From: Holosporales bacterium
GTDB taxonomy: Bacteria > Pseudomonadota > Alphaproteobacteria > RUG11792
Length of the DNA: 46,511 nt
Assembly (NCBI GenBank): GCA_031268935.1
Contig: JAIRWL010000020.1
Span: 1-46,511, forward strand
Reading direction: 5' to 3'
In this document: piece by piece, positions 17,026 to 25,400 of the stretch
Layout of the letters: the number at the start of each line of letters is the position of its first letter
How positions within the stretch are numbered: position 1 is the first letter of the stretch
Notes under the pieces: model-generated
Database searches by the model: none
The model's input: the letters and a program-made list of their open reading frames with translations, nothing else
What the model was told of the DNA's origin: nothing
Translations under genes and position numbers: made by a program

Positions 17026-17700
17026 ATGAGGAAGCTATTTCATTATCCTTTGTGCGCTTTATCTAGATGTGTAAGATTTGTATTAGCAGAGAAAAAATTG
17101 GATTTCGAAGCAATTCATGAAATTCCTTGGGAGCCATCTGAAGAATTACTCGATTACAACCTCTTCGGTACTTTGCCGGTTTTGATAGATATCAGCGGGA
17201 CGTCTATCCCAGGCTGCAACCCGATAGTCGAATATCTGGAAGAAGTATATACTGATATCAATCTAATTGGTATCGAACCCGTAGATCGAGCCGAAGTGAG
17301 AAGAATCATGGATTGGTTTGAATTTACATTTTACTCAGAGGTGTACAAACCGTTTATCACGGAAAAAATCTTAAAACGATTCATGAAGAACGTAGACAGA
17401 ACCTCGGATCCAGCTAGTATCAGATTGGCCGGAGCAAAATTGACAATTCATATGGAATACATCAATTGGCTTGTCGATAGGAGAAATTGGTTATCTGGGC
17501 GGATCTTTTCAGTTGCGGATATATGCGTCGCCTCATTTCTATCGGTATTGGATTATCTTGGTGTAATCCCATGGCAAAAATTTGGAATAGCGAAAGAGTG
17601 GTATGCTAGAATAAAATCTAGACCCGGCTTCCGCGGAATTTTGAAGGATAATCTATCGCAAATTCCACCCTCCGCGGATTATGCCAATTTGGATTTCTAG
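17026..17700 (+). CDS. Glutathione S-transferase family protein
   Basis: 224 residues. An N-terminal thioredoxin-fold domain (about 1-78) begins MRKLFHYPLCALSRCVRFVL, with Ser13 at the position of the catalytic serine of many bacterial GSTs, and contains the cis-Pro segment GTLPVLID. An all-helical C-terminal domain (about 88-205) carries the motif SVADICVASFLSVLDYLG, typical of the GST fold capping helix. It is 12 bases after frr and 18 bases before the ribosome binding site and start of atpC, so part of the same transcript. The substrate cannot be told from sequence; detoxification or a stringent-starvation-like regulatory role are options. Confidence 0.85.
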   Translation: MRKLFHYPLCALSRCVRFVLAEKKLDFEAIHEIPWEPSEELLDYNLFGTLPVLIDISGTSIPGCNPIVEYLEEVYTDINLIGIEPVDRAEVRRIMDWFEFTFYSEVYKPFITEKILKRFMKNVDRTSDPASIRLAGAKLTIHMEYINWLVDRRNWLSGRIFSVADICVASFLSVLDYLGVIPWQKFGIAKEWYARIKSRPGFRGILKDNLSQIPPSADYANLDF

Positions 17701-17724
17701 AAAAAATGCCGATAGGAGGTGAAT

Positions 17725-17979
17725 ATGTTTGCGTTTACTTTAATATGCGACGAGAAGGAGATTTTTGACGGGCAGGTATCGAAAGTTTTAATCGAGACGA
17801 ATTCTGGCCCGATTGAGATTCTGCCTCATCATCAACCGTATATGGCGAGAATTCGAAACATCATCTCGTACTCACTAGAGGAAGAGGAAGATGCTCAAAT
17901 TTGCGCAGGAATAATTGATGGATTTCTTTATACGAATGGCTCACGATGTATAGCAATCGTCGATCACGATCCAAAATAA
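17725..17979 (+). CDS. atpC: ATP synthase F1 epsilon subunit, short form
   Basis: 84 residues from the ATG at 17725, which follows AGGAGG (17714-17719) at good spacing; an in-frame GTG at 17719 overlaps that site and is less likely. The whole protein corresponds to the N-terminal beta-sandwich of epsilon: FTLICDEKEIFDGQVSKVLI, then GPIEILPHHQPYMARI. The C-terminal helical hairpin, which inhibits ATP hydrolysis in many bacteria, is absent, as in some other alphaproteobacteria. The other ATP synthase genes are not in this window, so atpC is detached from them and sits one base before lptC. Confidence 0.85.
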   Translation: MFAFTLICDEKEIFDGQVSKVLIETNSGPIEILPHHQPYMARIRNIISYSLEEEEDAQICAGIIDGFLYTNGSRCIAIVDHDPK

Positions 17980-17980
17980 A

Positions 17981-18508
17981 GTGTTCTTTAGAATAATAAA
18001 GTTATTAAATGCTTTTTATTTACTAGTGATAGGGTGTGTAATTTCACTATTTCTTGCGTACCAATCTGATAAAAAAACTCTCAGTAAGCGTATTTCCGAG
18101 AAGGTGATTGAGGATGGGGCAAGGAATACGAAATACACGATGAAATTGAAGGATGGATCTATCACGATTACGACAAAAAGAGCCGCTATTAAGAATCTAG
18201 ATCGTATCATCTTATCGGATGTATCATTGTTCGTTTCGCGTGGCCAAAAAAATTTAACAATAAATGCGCAGAATTGCGAATTGGAACCAAAAAAGAAGAA
18301 GGCACAATTATCTGGTAATATATTAATAGTATCTCCCGATTTTTCGGCAAAAACGAGAATGGTGTCAATCGATTGGCTTAAGGGAACGATCTCTGGAAAC
18401 TCAAGAATCGATGGTCAGAAGGATAACATGAAGTTTACGGCAGATGGATTTTCAGTGAAAAAAAATGGAAAGATAGAATTAAAGCATGCTAGAATCGTCA
18501 AAGCATAA
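17981..18508 (+). CDS. lptC: LPS export protein LptC
   Basis: 175 residues from a GTG start. A single N-terminal membrane anchor (about 9-27, LNAFYLLVIGCVISLFLAY) is followed by a periplasmic beta-jellyroll region of the OstA/LptC type, with alternating hydrophobic strands (IKNLDRIILSDVSLFV, AQLSGNILIVSP). LptC links the inner-membrane LptBFG complex to the LptA bridge. The assignment is helped strongly by the following lptA and lptB; sequence alone is weakly conserved in this family. One base separates it from atpC. Confidence 0.85.
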   Translation: MFFRIIKLLNAFYLLVIGCVISLFLAYQSDKKTLSKRISEKVIEDGARNTKYTMKLKDGSITITTKRAAIKNLDRIILSDVSLFVSRGQKNLTINAQNCELEPKKKKAQLSGNILIVSPDFSAKTRMVSIDWLKGTISGNSRIDGQKDNMKFTADGFSVKKNGKIELKHARIVKA

Positions 18509-18528
18509 ATAGAATAAGTCGGAATAAT

Positions 18529-19023
18529 TTGATTCGTTATGTACTCGTTTTATTTCTATTGATTTGCGAAGAGGCGGCTGCAATAAACATTTCAGCCGAT
18601 GTTATGTCTATGAGTATAAATGATGGTTCGGTGACTCTTAAGGGGAACGCGGTCGTGTCGGGTGATAACTTTACCTTTTCCGCAGACGAAATCGTGGTTA
18701 TCTTTTTCGATAAGAAATTTACACGGCTTAAATATATTAAAGCGAAGGATAATGTGAAGTGCAGCCAAGATGGGATCGAAGTAACGGCGAGAAGTTGCGA
18801 GGGCGATATGAGTAAGGTAAGGTTCATGGGTGCGGTCAGTATTGAAAGCAAGCCTATCGGCAAGGCCACTGGCGATTCGGCTGAATATAAGATCACTGCC
18901 GATTCGGCTGTATACGATATAAAAAATAAGCAAATAGCTATTTTTGCGGAAGAAAGAGTAGAATTGGTTATCGAAGACCTGCTCTTGAAAGAGAGGAAAA
19001 AACGAAATAGAAATGGTCTTTGA
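18529..19023 (+). CDS. lptA: LPS transport periplasmic protein LptA
   Basis: 164 residues from a TTG start. A signal peptide (MIRYVLVLFLLICEEAAA) precedes an OstA-like domain: INISADVMSMSINDGSVTLK, GNAVVSGDNFTFSADEIVV and an internally repetitive beta-strand pattern. LptA forms the periplasmic bridge that carries LPS to the outer membrane. It ends inside the start of lptB (11-base overlap), so the two are coupled. The lptC-lptA-lptB order is conserved across alphaproteobacteria. Confidence 0.9.
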   Translation: MIRYVLVLFLLICEEAAAINISADVMSMSINDGSVTLKGNAVVSGDNFTFSADEIVVIFFDKKFTRLKYIKAKDNVKCSQDGIEVTARSCEGDMSKVRFMGAVSIESKPIGKATGDSAEYKITADSAVYDIKNKQIAIFAEERVELVIEDLLLKERKKRNRNGL

Positions 19024-19732
19024 AGCTCATAACATAACGAAATCATTTAAGAGTAAAGTCGTTTTGAAGGGAGTAAGCTTATCATTCCAGTGTGGAGAAA
19101 TCGTCGGCATCCTGGGGCCAAACGGAGCTGGAAAGACTACCTTGTTCTCAATTTTAGCTGGAATTACAGCGGCCGAAAATGGAAACATTACGCTTGATAC
19201 ATCGGATATAACATCTCTCAAAATATATGAAAGGGCACACAAGGGTATCGTATATCTACCCCAGGATTCATCGATATTTAGGGGGCTGACGGTCGAAGAT
19301 AATATTCGAGCCATTCTGCAGATAAATCTGAAATCGCGAGATCAGATAGAAGCTCGCCTGGAAGAACTTCTACAATCTTTTGCCCTTTTGCAATTGCGCA
19401 AAGCGAAGGCTCCGAGACTTTCTGGGGGAGAACGCCGGAAGGTAGAACTCGCGAGAACACTGGCGACGGGCCCAACATTTCTTTTACTCGACGAACCGTT
19501 CTCTGGGATAGATCCAATTTCCATATGCGAAATCATCGAAATCATTAGGCGGTTACAGGATAGAGGGATTGGAATCATCATTACCGATCATAACGTGCGA
19601 GAGACGCTCAATATCCTGGATCGGGGGTATATCATAGCGGATGGGGAGATCTTGGTGCAAGGCAGCTCCGAGGAAATATTGAATGACGAATCGGCCCGAC
19701 AAATATACCTAGGCCACTCATTTAGGATTTGA
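19013..19732 (+). CDS. lptB: LPS export ABC transporter ATPase LptB
   Basis: 239 residues. Walker A GPNGAGKT is at 35-42, the Q-loop in YLPQDSSIF near residue 84, the ABC signature LSGGE at 136-140, Walker B LLLDEP at 157-162, and the switch His at 193 (ITDHN). The QDSSIFRGLTVEDN segment is typical of LptB. It powers extraction of LPS from the inner membrane with LptF and LptG, which are not in this window. It is the last gene of the run that begins with frr. rpoN and its companions, which often follow lptB, are absent; convergent ftsW comes next. Confidence 0.95.
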   Translation: MVFEAHNITKSFKSKVVLKGVSLSFQCGEIVGILGPNGAGKTTLFSILAGITAAENGNITLDTSDITSLKIYERAHKGIVYLPQDSSIFRGLTVEDNIRAILQINLKSRDQIEARLEELLQSFALLQLRKAKAPRLSGGERRKVELARTLATGPTFLLLDEPFSGIDPISICEIIEIIRRLQDRGIGIIITDHNVRETLNILDRGYIIADGEILVQGSSEEILNDESARQIYLGHSFRI

Positions 19733-19828
19733 TAAGATTTACCGAGTCGCCCTAGGTAGTTCACCTCAATCTTCTTACCGTTTCTATTGAATCACACAGA
19801 TAATAGGTATATAAGGGCCGCTCCTGTT

Positions 19829-21010
19829 CTAACGTGATCCATAGGACTTTTTTGAGAGGCGGTGATTTGATTTAAAATTACTGGAATTGAGCCTATTTCG
19901 GGTTATCGATTGACGCTTCGTAATCGCAAGAAGGATGCCGACACTGATCGCAGACGACAGAAGAGAGCTGCCCCCATAACTAATGAAGGGCATCGTCATC
20001 CCCTTGGTTGGGATTAAATTGAGCGATGTCGCGGTATTAATGAGCATTTGCAATCCTAATTGCAGGACTATCCCGAAGGTTGCGCATATACTGAAGATGC
20101 TGGAAGAAGTCGTTGCTCGCATCATCGATCTGATGATAAGAATTACAAACAAAGCTATAATCATAAAGCATACGATGAACCCATATTCCTCTGCGATCAC
20201 CGAAAACACAAAATCTGAATGAGAATCCGGAACCATGTTTTTTATAATTCCTTCTCCCGGTCCCTTACCGAATAATCCGCCGCTCCTGAAAGCTTCGAGA
20301 GATTTTTGGACCTGATATACATCGGCATCTTCGCCTCCATTCATCATAAATCTATCTATCCTGTCGGCAAAGTGCGGGACCGTGAAGTACAGGCCGAAGC
20401 ATGCCCCAACCGATGAAGCTAGGAAACAGCCCAACATTACAGTGGATAATCCAGAAATAAAAAGCTGCCCGATCCACGCCGAAACGATAATGATCGTCAT
20501 TCCGATATCTGGTTGCATTAGGATAAATGGAATCGTTATGGCTACACTACATCCAGATAGAAGGATTCCTGGAAATTTGCGATCTCTATATTGCTCATTG
20601 ATAAGCCAAGCATTCGTTACCGCCAAAATAGGTTTAAAGAATTCTGACGGCTGCATGGAGAATCCTAAGAGATTGAGCCACCGTCTCGCTCCCTTTATTT
20701 CGTTTCCGATGACGAGGGTTAAGATTAATAGTACCAAGCAAACGAAATACCCCATTACAGACAATTGCCTTATATGACGGATTTGGAGAAATGAGATGAA
20801 AATCATAATGAATATGGATAATAGGAGAACAATCATATGTTGCTTGACGAAATAAAATGGCGGCAATCCGAGCTTCATAGCGACAGAGGGAGTCGATGCT
20901 ATACTGACCCACGTTCCAATCGAAATAAGACCAGTAATGACGAAAAGAGATATGTTGTCTATCGACATAAACCACTTTTTAATCAGATTTTTGAAGTTAT
21001 TTCTTTGCAT
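19829..21010 (-). CDS. ftsW: SEDS-family peptidoglycan polymerase, FtsW-like
   Basis: 393 residues with about ten membrane segments. FtsW/RodA proteins polymerise glycan strands from lipid II. The family blocks are present: GARRWLNLLGFSMQPSEFFK, MQPDIGMTIII, the large loop with RSGGLFGKGPGEG and DFVFSVIAEEYGF, and LIPTKGMTMPFISYGGSS near the C-terminus. FtsW is preferred over RodA from the overall match, but the mur-cluster neighbours that would decide are missing. It overlaps the end of the thiamine pyrophosphokinase gene by 14 bases and follows it in the same transcript. Confidence 0.88.
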   Translation of the reverse strand: MQRNNFKNLIKKWFMSIDNISLFVITGLISIGTWVSIASTPSVAMKLGLPPFYFVKQHMIVLLLSIFIMIFISFLQIRHIRQLSVMGYFVCLVLLILTLVIGNEIKGARRWLNLLGFSMQPSEFFKPILAVTNAWLINEQYRDRKFPGILLSGCSVAITIPFILMQPDIGMTIIIVSAWIGQLFISGLSTVMLGCFLASSVGACFGLYFTVPHFADRIDRFMMNGGEDADVYQVQKSLEAFRSGGLFGKGPGEGIIKNMVPDSHSDFVFSVIAEEYGFIVCFMIIALFVILIIRSMMRATTSSSIFSICATFGIVLQLGLQMLINTATSLNLIPTKGMTMPFISYGGSSLLSSAISVGILLAITKRQSITRNRLNSSNFKSNHRLSKKSYGSR

Positions 21011-21689
21011 GGCCTAACGTATATCCTGCGTCGATGATATTTTCTGAGTATACAAGTAGCAGCGCCGTTCCCGATATAATGTCAATTTCAAAATTACTGG
21101 AAGCCGTTCTATTAAAGCATGAAGAATAACCGAATAATTTCGACTGTGGTTCGTAAGACGCGAATGTCAAACAAGCCGAATTTAATTCCCATTTCAGGCC
21201 AGAAGTAGTGATTTCACACTTGGGAATGCCAAGAATGGATAGTTTTGTATTAATTGGGAGCTGAAATTTATTCTTGCCGATTATTTTAAATCCAATGATA
21301 CTTCCATCGATAAAGACATTTTCATCATATGAAAGGAAAATATTGATATTATTAATAATATGATCAATATATCCACCTGACATCCCGAAAATTATACATG
21401 GCAGTAGTGCGTTTTCTGCCATATAAGCAAGGGCTTTTTGGAAATCCGAAGTATCTTGATCATCTAATCGTAGATGATTGAACTCGGTCAGTAACTCTGG
21501 ACTTACGCTATCGAGATCACCAATGATAAGATCGGGGGTAATGCCGTGACTAACCAGCTGATTGGCCGCTCCATCGGTCGCTATCTTCGGCAACTCAAAA
21601 TCAGCTATAAATCCAGAATGCATCAAATTTCCATCTAAACAGAGAATCGATTTATAGCTCGACACATCTCCCAAAATATCCTTGATCAT
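20997..21689 (-). CDS. Thiamine pyrophosphokinase
   Basis: 230 residues from the ATG at 21687-21689; a TTG four codons upstream is an alternative. The enzyme transfers diphosphate from ATP to thiamine, giving the cofactor TPP. Family motifs are ATDGAAN (37-43), PDLIIGDLDS (ending about 61), DQDTSDFQKAL (77-87) and GGYIDH (105-110), which bind ATP, magnesium and thiamine. The C-terminal half is a beta-sandwich substrate-binding domain. Having this salvage enzyme suggests thiamine is taken up from the host rather than made. It overlaps ftsW by 14 bases. Confidence 0.9.
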   Translation of the reverse strand: MIKDILGDVSSYKSILCLDGNLMHSGFIADFELPKIATDGAANQLVSHGITPDLIIGDLDSVSPELLTEFNHLRLDDQDTSDFQKALAYMAENALLPCIIFGMSGGYIDHIINNINIFLSYDENVFIDGSIIGFKIIGKNKFQLPINTKLSILGIPKCEITTSGLKWELNSACLTFASYEPQSKLFGYSSCFNRTASSNFEIDIISGTALLLVYSENIIDAGYTLGHAKK

Positions 21690-21731
21690 TTTTTGCGGCA
21701 ATTATCTTTATCTCTAAATGGAATAAATCAC

Positions 21732-22274
21732 TTAATAGTTACTTTTTTTTAGTTCAAAATATGCTACTCCATGTTTACAGACTGGGCATGCCCCTGTAGG
21801 GGCTCGCGTATCAGTAATTTCGTACCCGCAGTTACGACATTTCCAAGTCACTTTATCATCTCTGACAAATACCTTGTTATGCAGGATGTTATCCAACAGC
21901 AGTTCGTACTCTTCTTTGTGAGTTTTCTCGATGGCGGCAACCGAGCGGAACAGCTCAGCGATCTCGTTAAACCCCTCTTTCTCGGCTTCGGATGCGAAAT
22001 TAGGATACATCTGCTGATACTCAAATTCTTCTCCCTCCATCGCTGCCCTAAGATTATCGGTGGTTTGAGAGATCGACCCTCCGTTGAGTAACTTAAACCA
22101 AATCTTCGCGTGCTCCTTTTCATTAGCAGCAATTTCATCGAAGATTTGACCTATCTGCTCGTATCCTTCCTTTCTCGCCTGAGAAGCAAAGTAAGAGTAC
22201 TTATTCCTTGCCTGTGATTCACCAGAAAAAGCTTCCAACAAATTCTTTTCGGTATTGCTTCCTCTTAAATTCAT
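21732..22274 (-). CDS. rbr: Rubrerythrin
   Basis: 180 residues. An N-terminal ferritin-like four-helix domain with a diiron site (Glu19 in FSGES, Glu52 and His55 in NEKEH, later helices with EAEKEGF and IEKTH) is followed by a rubredoxin-like Fe(SCys)4 domain with Cys146, Cys149, Cys163 and Cys166. Rubrerythrin reduces hydrogen peroxide using electrons from a rubredoxin or NADH donor in the cytoplasm. AAGGAG lies at good spacing before the ATG. It is common in anaerobes and found in some alphaproteobacteria. The gene lies between the thiamine pyrophosphokinase and Bax-inhibitor genes. Confidence 0.95.
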   Translation of the reverse strand: MNLRGSNTEKNLLEAFSGESQARNKYSYFASQARKEGYEQIGQIFDEIAANEKEHAKIWFKLLNGGSISQTTDNLRAAMEGEEFEYQQMYPNFASEAEKEGFNEIAELFRSVAAIEKTHKEEYELLLDNILHNKVFVRDDKVTWKCRNCGYEITDTRAPTGACPVCKHGVAYFELKKSNY

Positions 22275-22290
22275 AAAGTCTCCTTAATCA

Positions 22291-22977
22291 TTACTTTCTA
22301 TTGCCCATGAGACGTAGTAACACTAAGAAAAGATTTAAGAAATCCAAATAAAGTGCCAAGGCACCCATAATGGAGCATTTTGCGATGATCTCGTCTCCGT
22401 ATGATTCATCGTAATAGTTCTTGATTCTCTGGATATCATACATCGTAAGACCGCCAAAAACGATGACACTCAAAGCCGACAATCCTAGATTAAGCACAGA
22501 GTTCTTCAAGAAGAGCGCATTAACGAACGAAGATATTAAGATAACTATTAATCCAGTTAGCATAAATGATCCGATACTGGTCAGATCTTTCGAGGTGGTA
22601 TATCCATATAGACTAAGCCCACCAAAGAAGGCCGCCGCTGTGAAAAAGGCGCTCACCATACTCTCACCAGTATATGTGGCAACGATCGGAGAAATGGAGG
22701 CTCCGACGAGTACGGAATATAACCAAAACAAAGATTGAGCCCTTTCGGAAGGCATCTTGTTGATTCGAGCCGATAAATAAACCACTATTCCAAGAGTGGC
22801 CAAGAACAGGATAGTGGATAAACCCCCCTGCATTACCGATACGATTTCTGGATTCGACCCGCACACGAAAGCGACGCATCCAGTCAGGCACAAGGCCATA
22901 AACATCTTATTGAAGACGGACACCATATACTTCCTGAGACCACCGTCAATACGTATTGGGCCAGACGTAAAACTCAT
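22291..22977 (-). CDS. Bax inhibitor-1 (YccA/YbhL) family membrane protein
   Basis: 228 residues, about seven membrane helices. The pattern of the TMBIM family is clear: an N-terminal RKYMVSVFNKMFMALCLTGC, a central SISPIVATYT, and VIFGGLTMYDIQRIKNYYDE with LYLDFLNLFLVLLRLMGNRK at the end. Members act as pH-sensitive calcium leak channels or, for YccA, as modulators of FtsH. The start follows GGAGGA. A TACAAT at 23012-23017 (minus strand) may be its -10 box. Whether it influences host cell death is unknown. Confidence 0.9.
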   Translation of the reverse strand: MSFTSGPIRIDGGLRKYMVSVFNKMFMALCLTGCVAFVCGSNPEIVSVMQGGLSTILFLATLGIVVYLSARINKMPSERAQSLFWLYSVLVGASISPIVATYTGESMVSAFFTAAAFFGGLSLYGYTTSKDLTSIGSFMLTGLIVILISSFVNALFLKNSVLNLGLSALSVIVFGGLTMYDIQRIKNYYDESYGDEIIAKCSIMGALALYLDFLNLFLVLLRLMGNRK

Positions 22978-23143
22978 AATTCCTCCGAATGATTACACGG
23001 CACACGGAGTATTGTAGCACAATCTGCGTCTGTGTCTGCAAAAATCGGCACAAATGGGTAAGGTCACATGATGTGAGACAAAAGATGTAATAATTTTATG
23101 GCTTTCTCAAGCTATCACGTAAGCGATCACAGATATTCCGTAT

Positions 23144-24097
23144 CTAAATAATTTTTCTTTCGACTATATCGTGCAGATGAACGATCCCGATTGGAGTGTT
23201 AGTATCGTGATCTATTACGAATAAACTGGTGATTTTCCGGTCTTCCATGATGTGTAATGCTTCAGAACACAGGATGTCATCAGTAATAGTGATCGGATTT
23301 CTGGTCATTATTTCTTCTATTCTTTTTGTTAATAGGTCGGAAGACATATGTCTTCTTAGATCTCCATCAGTTATAATTCCCGACAATTCGCCATTTTCAT
23401 CGACAATTCCGGCGCAACCAAGCCCAACCTCAGACATCACGATGATGACATTTGGCATTCCGTCCTCTAGATTTGTGAGGGGCATCCTAGTTCGCATAAT
23501 ATCTCTGATGAATGACAATTTCTTTCCGATGGCTCCTCCGGGGTGCAAAGCTTTGAATTGCTCTATAGTAAATCCACGCTTTTTTAGGAGTACGATTGCG
23601 ATAGCGTCTCCAAGGGCCAATGTCATTGTCGAAGAAACGGTAGGGGCGACTCCAATCGGGCAGGCCTCCCTAAAGTTCGGCAAACACATGGCAATATCCG
23701 ATTTGGTTGCTAAGGTTGAATTTGAGTTTTTCGAAATGGATATTATCTTGTTTCCATATCGTTTGGCGAATTCGATGACGGGAAAGAGCTCGATTGATTC
23801 TCCAGAGTTTGAGATGAGGAATAATATATCTTCATTTGCGATCATTCCAAGATCTCCATGATGTGCCTCACTTGGATGCATGAAAAATGATCGTTGTCCT
23901 GTGGATGCTAAGGTTGATGCGATTTTGCGTCCAATGAGACCGCTTTTTCCTATTCCAGAAACGATAAGTCGTCCGTTGGAGTTATAAATTAGATTTATCG
24001 CATCTTCAAAATTAGATGGAAGACTTCTGGCGAGAAGTTCGAGCGACTTTTCTTCTTCTTTAATGACGCGGATGGCTTCAGAGGAGCAGTCAAACAT
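23144..24097 (-). CDS. kdsD: Arabinose-5-phosphate isomerase KdsD
   Basis: 317 residues from the ATG at 24095-24097, preceded by AGGGA; an ATG at 24131-24133 overlapping rnd is an alternative. It converts ribulose-5-phosphate to arabinose-5-phosphate, the first step of KDO synthesis for LPS. An N-terminal SIS domain (GIGKSG 48-53, HPSEAHHGDLGM 74-85, SNSGES 96-101) is followed by two CBS domains (about 200-317, with GIITDGDLRRHM). It is coupled to rnd upstream, a usual pair in alphaproteobacteria, where lptCAB often follow; here lptCAB are about 4 kb away on the other strand. Confidence 0.94.
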   Translation of the reverse strand: MFDCSSEAIRVIKEEEKSLELLARSLPSNFEDAINLIYNSNGRLIVSGIGKSGLIGRKIASTLASTGQRSFFMHPSEAHHGDLGMIANEDILFLISNSGESIELFPVIEFAKRYGNKIISISKNSNSTLATKSDIAMCLPNFREACPIGVAPTVSSTMTLALGDAIAIVLLKKRGFTIEQFKALHPGGAIGKKLSFIRDIMRTRMPLTNLEDGMPNVIIVMSEVGLGCAGIVDENGELSGIITDGDLRRHMSSDLLTKRIEEIMTRNPITITDDILCSEALHIMEDRKITSLFVIDHDTNTPIGIVHLHDIVERKII

Positions 24098-24122
24098 ATA
24101 ATAATTCCCTATTAATGATTCC

Positions 24123-24734
24123 CTATGCTCCATGGGAAAAAATATCATAAGATTCGCCAACCATAAGATCCATAATAACGCGCGCTTCCAGGAATGTGAA
24201 ACAGCTTTCTGCTAATTGCATTCTGTTTTCTCTGATTAGCATTAAATCCAGTTTATCCTTAATTGCGTGGAGATGCAGGACATCATTGGCCGCATATTTT
24301 AATTGTTCTGAAGTAAGGTTGCGAGCTCCCCAATCCGTACACGTTTGCTCTTTCGAAATTTCGATTGACAGGAGATCACGACAAAGATCCGCGAGGCTAT
24401 GTTTCTGTGTATAAGTTCTCGCAAGCTTTGAGGCGATTTTCGTACAATAAATATTTTTAGTCATAACCCCTAGATATTTATATAACATCATTATATCAAA
24501 TCTAGCGTAGTGAAAAATTTTCAAAATCCTGCTATCATGCAGTAAGCTTTTTATATTGCTGGCTTCATCATAGTTTTCGAACTGTACGATAACGCTTTCA
24601 CCATCTCCCTTCGAGAATTGGGCCAAACAGAGTCGATCTCGATGGGGCATCAGCCCCATCGCTTCGGTATCGATCGCAACGGAGGTAATTCCTTTTAAAA
24701 AATCAGGTGCTAAATCATTACGTTCTAAAATCAC
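24123..24734 (-). CDS. rnd: Ribonuclease D-type 3'-5' exonuclease, short form
   Basis: 203 residues, only the DEDD exonuclease domain; the HRDC domains of E. coli RNase D are absent, as normal for this alphaproteobacterial form. Motif Exo I is Asp22-x-Glu24 (AIDTEAMGL), Exo II is in KIFHYARFDIMML, and Exo III is YAANDVLHL. The C-terminal half includes HSLADLCRDLL and a tail of about 30 residues. It probably trims RNA 3' ends, such as tRNA. It is followed by kdsD in the same transcript and divergent from birA. Confidence 0.9.
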   Translation of the reverse strand: MILERNDLAPDFLKGITSVAIDTEAMGLMPHRDRLCLAQFSKGDGESVIVQFENYDEASNIKSLLHDSRILKIFHYARFDIMMLYKYLGVMTKNIYCTKIASKLARTYTQKHSLADLCRDLLSIEISKEQTCTDWGARNLTSEQLKYAANDVLHLHAIKDKLDLMLIRENRMQLAESCFTFLEARVIMDLMVGESYDIFSHGA

Positions 24735-24830
24735 AAACTTTATCGACTATTCGAAAAAAATAGCTAAGCGCTAAAGATCTCTTGTCGTATTCTAGCACAG
24801 TTTTTTCGATTGGATAGAAATCGATTATAA

Positions 24831-25400
24831 ATGCCAGTCAAGATTATACATTTTGCAGAGCTTACCAGTACGAATGACTATGCCGTCAACTTGATCATTA
24901 AAAACGATATGAGCAGAGAAATTGATGATATGGCAATTCTGGCGGATGTGCAGACGGCTGGTCGAGGGCGACTGAATGGAAGGGTATGGGTTTCGATGGT
25001 GGGGAATTTCCATTGTAGCTATATTATTAATATCGAAAAATTGGGTATAAGTCCGGGCGAGTCGTCAATCATAACCGACAGCGCAATTTGTTCTGTTCGA
25101 GATATGTTAATTGCTACGACGGGGGATGTTGATCGTATTTCAGTCAAGCTTCCGAACGATATTTTGATTAATACTCACGGGGGTGCGGAGGGGTTACCTA
25201 GTGAAGGGAGAAAGGTTGCTGGTGTCTTAGTCGAAGTTTGTTATCCTTTTGCTGTCGTTGGTATTGGGATTAATCTGCGAAATTCTCCGATAATAATGGC
25301 CGCGAATATTAAAGATGAATTTAAAATTCTTGTGAAGCCAAGGGATTTGGTAGACAATCTCTACGAATTTTTAATAGCCGGAATTTCGCGTGATTTCTAG
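24831..25400 (+). CDS. birA: Biotin-[acetyl-CoA-carboxylase] ligase, short form
   Basis: 189 residues. It activates biotin with ATP and attaches it to the carrier protein of acetyl-CoA carboxylase. The core has STNDYA (13-18), the biotinyl-AMP loop TAGRGRLNGRVW (42-53), LPNDI near residue 105, the catalytic Lys of GRKVAGVLVE near 127 and VVGIGINL. There is no DNA-binding repressor domain, and the small C-terminal SH3-like domain is also missing or very short. Its last 11 bases overlap the start of nuoN. In most alphaproteobacteria birA follows nuoN; here the order is reversed. Confidence 0.9.
   Translation: MPVKIIHFAELTSTNDYAVNLIIKNDMSREIDDMAILADVQTAGRGRLNGRVWVSMVGNFHCSYIINIEKLGISPGESSIITDSAICSVRDMLIATTGDVDRISVKLPNDILINTHGGAEGLPSEGRKVAGVLVEVCYPFAVVGIGINLRNSPIIMAANIKDEFKILVKPRDLVDNLYEFLIAGISRDF

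Noticed and set aside
18537-19046. 169-codon minus-strand frame antisense to lptA
   Set aside because: lptA in the forward direction has a signal peptide and family features and fits its operon; the antisense frame has none.
23229-23861. 210-codon plus-strand frame antisense to kdsD
   Set aside because: Shadow of the kdsD reading frame; no ribosome binding site and no similarity recognised.
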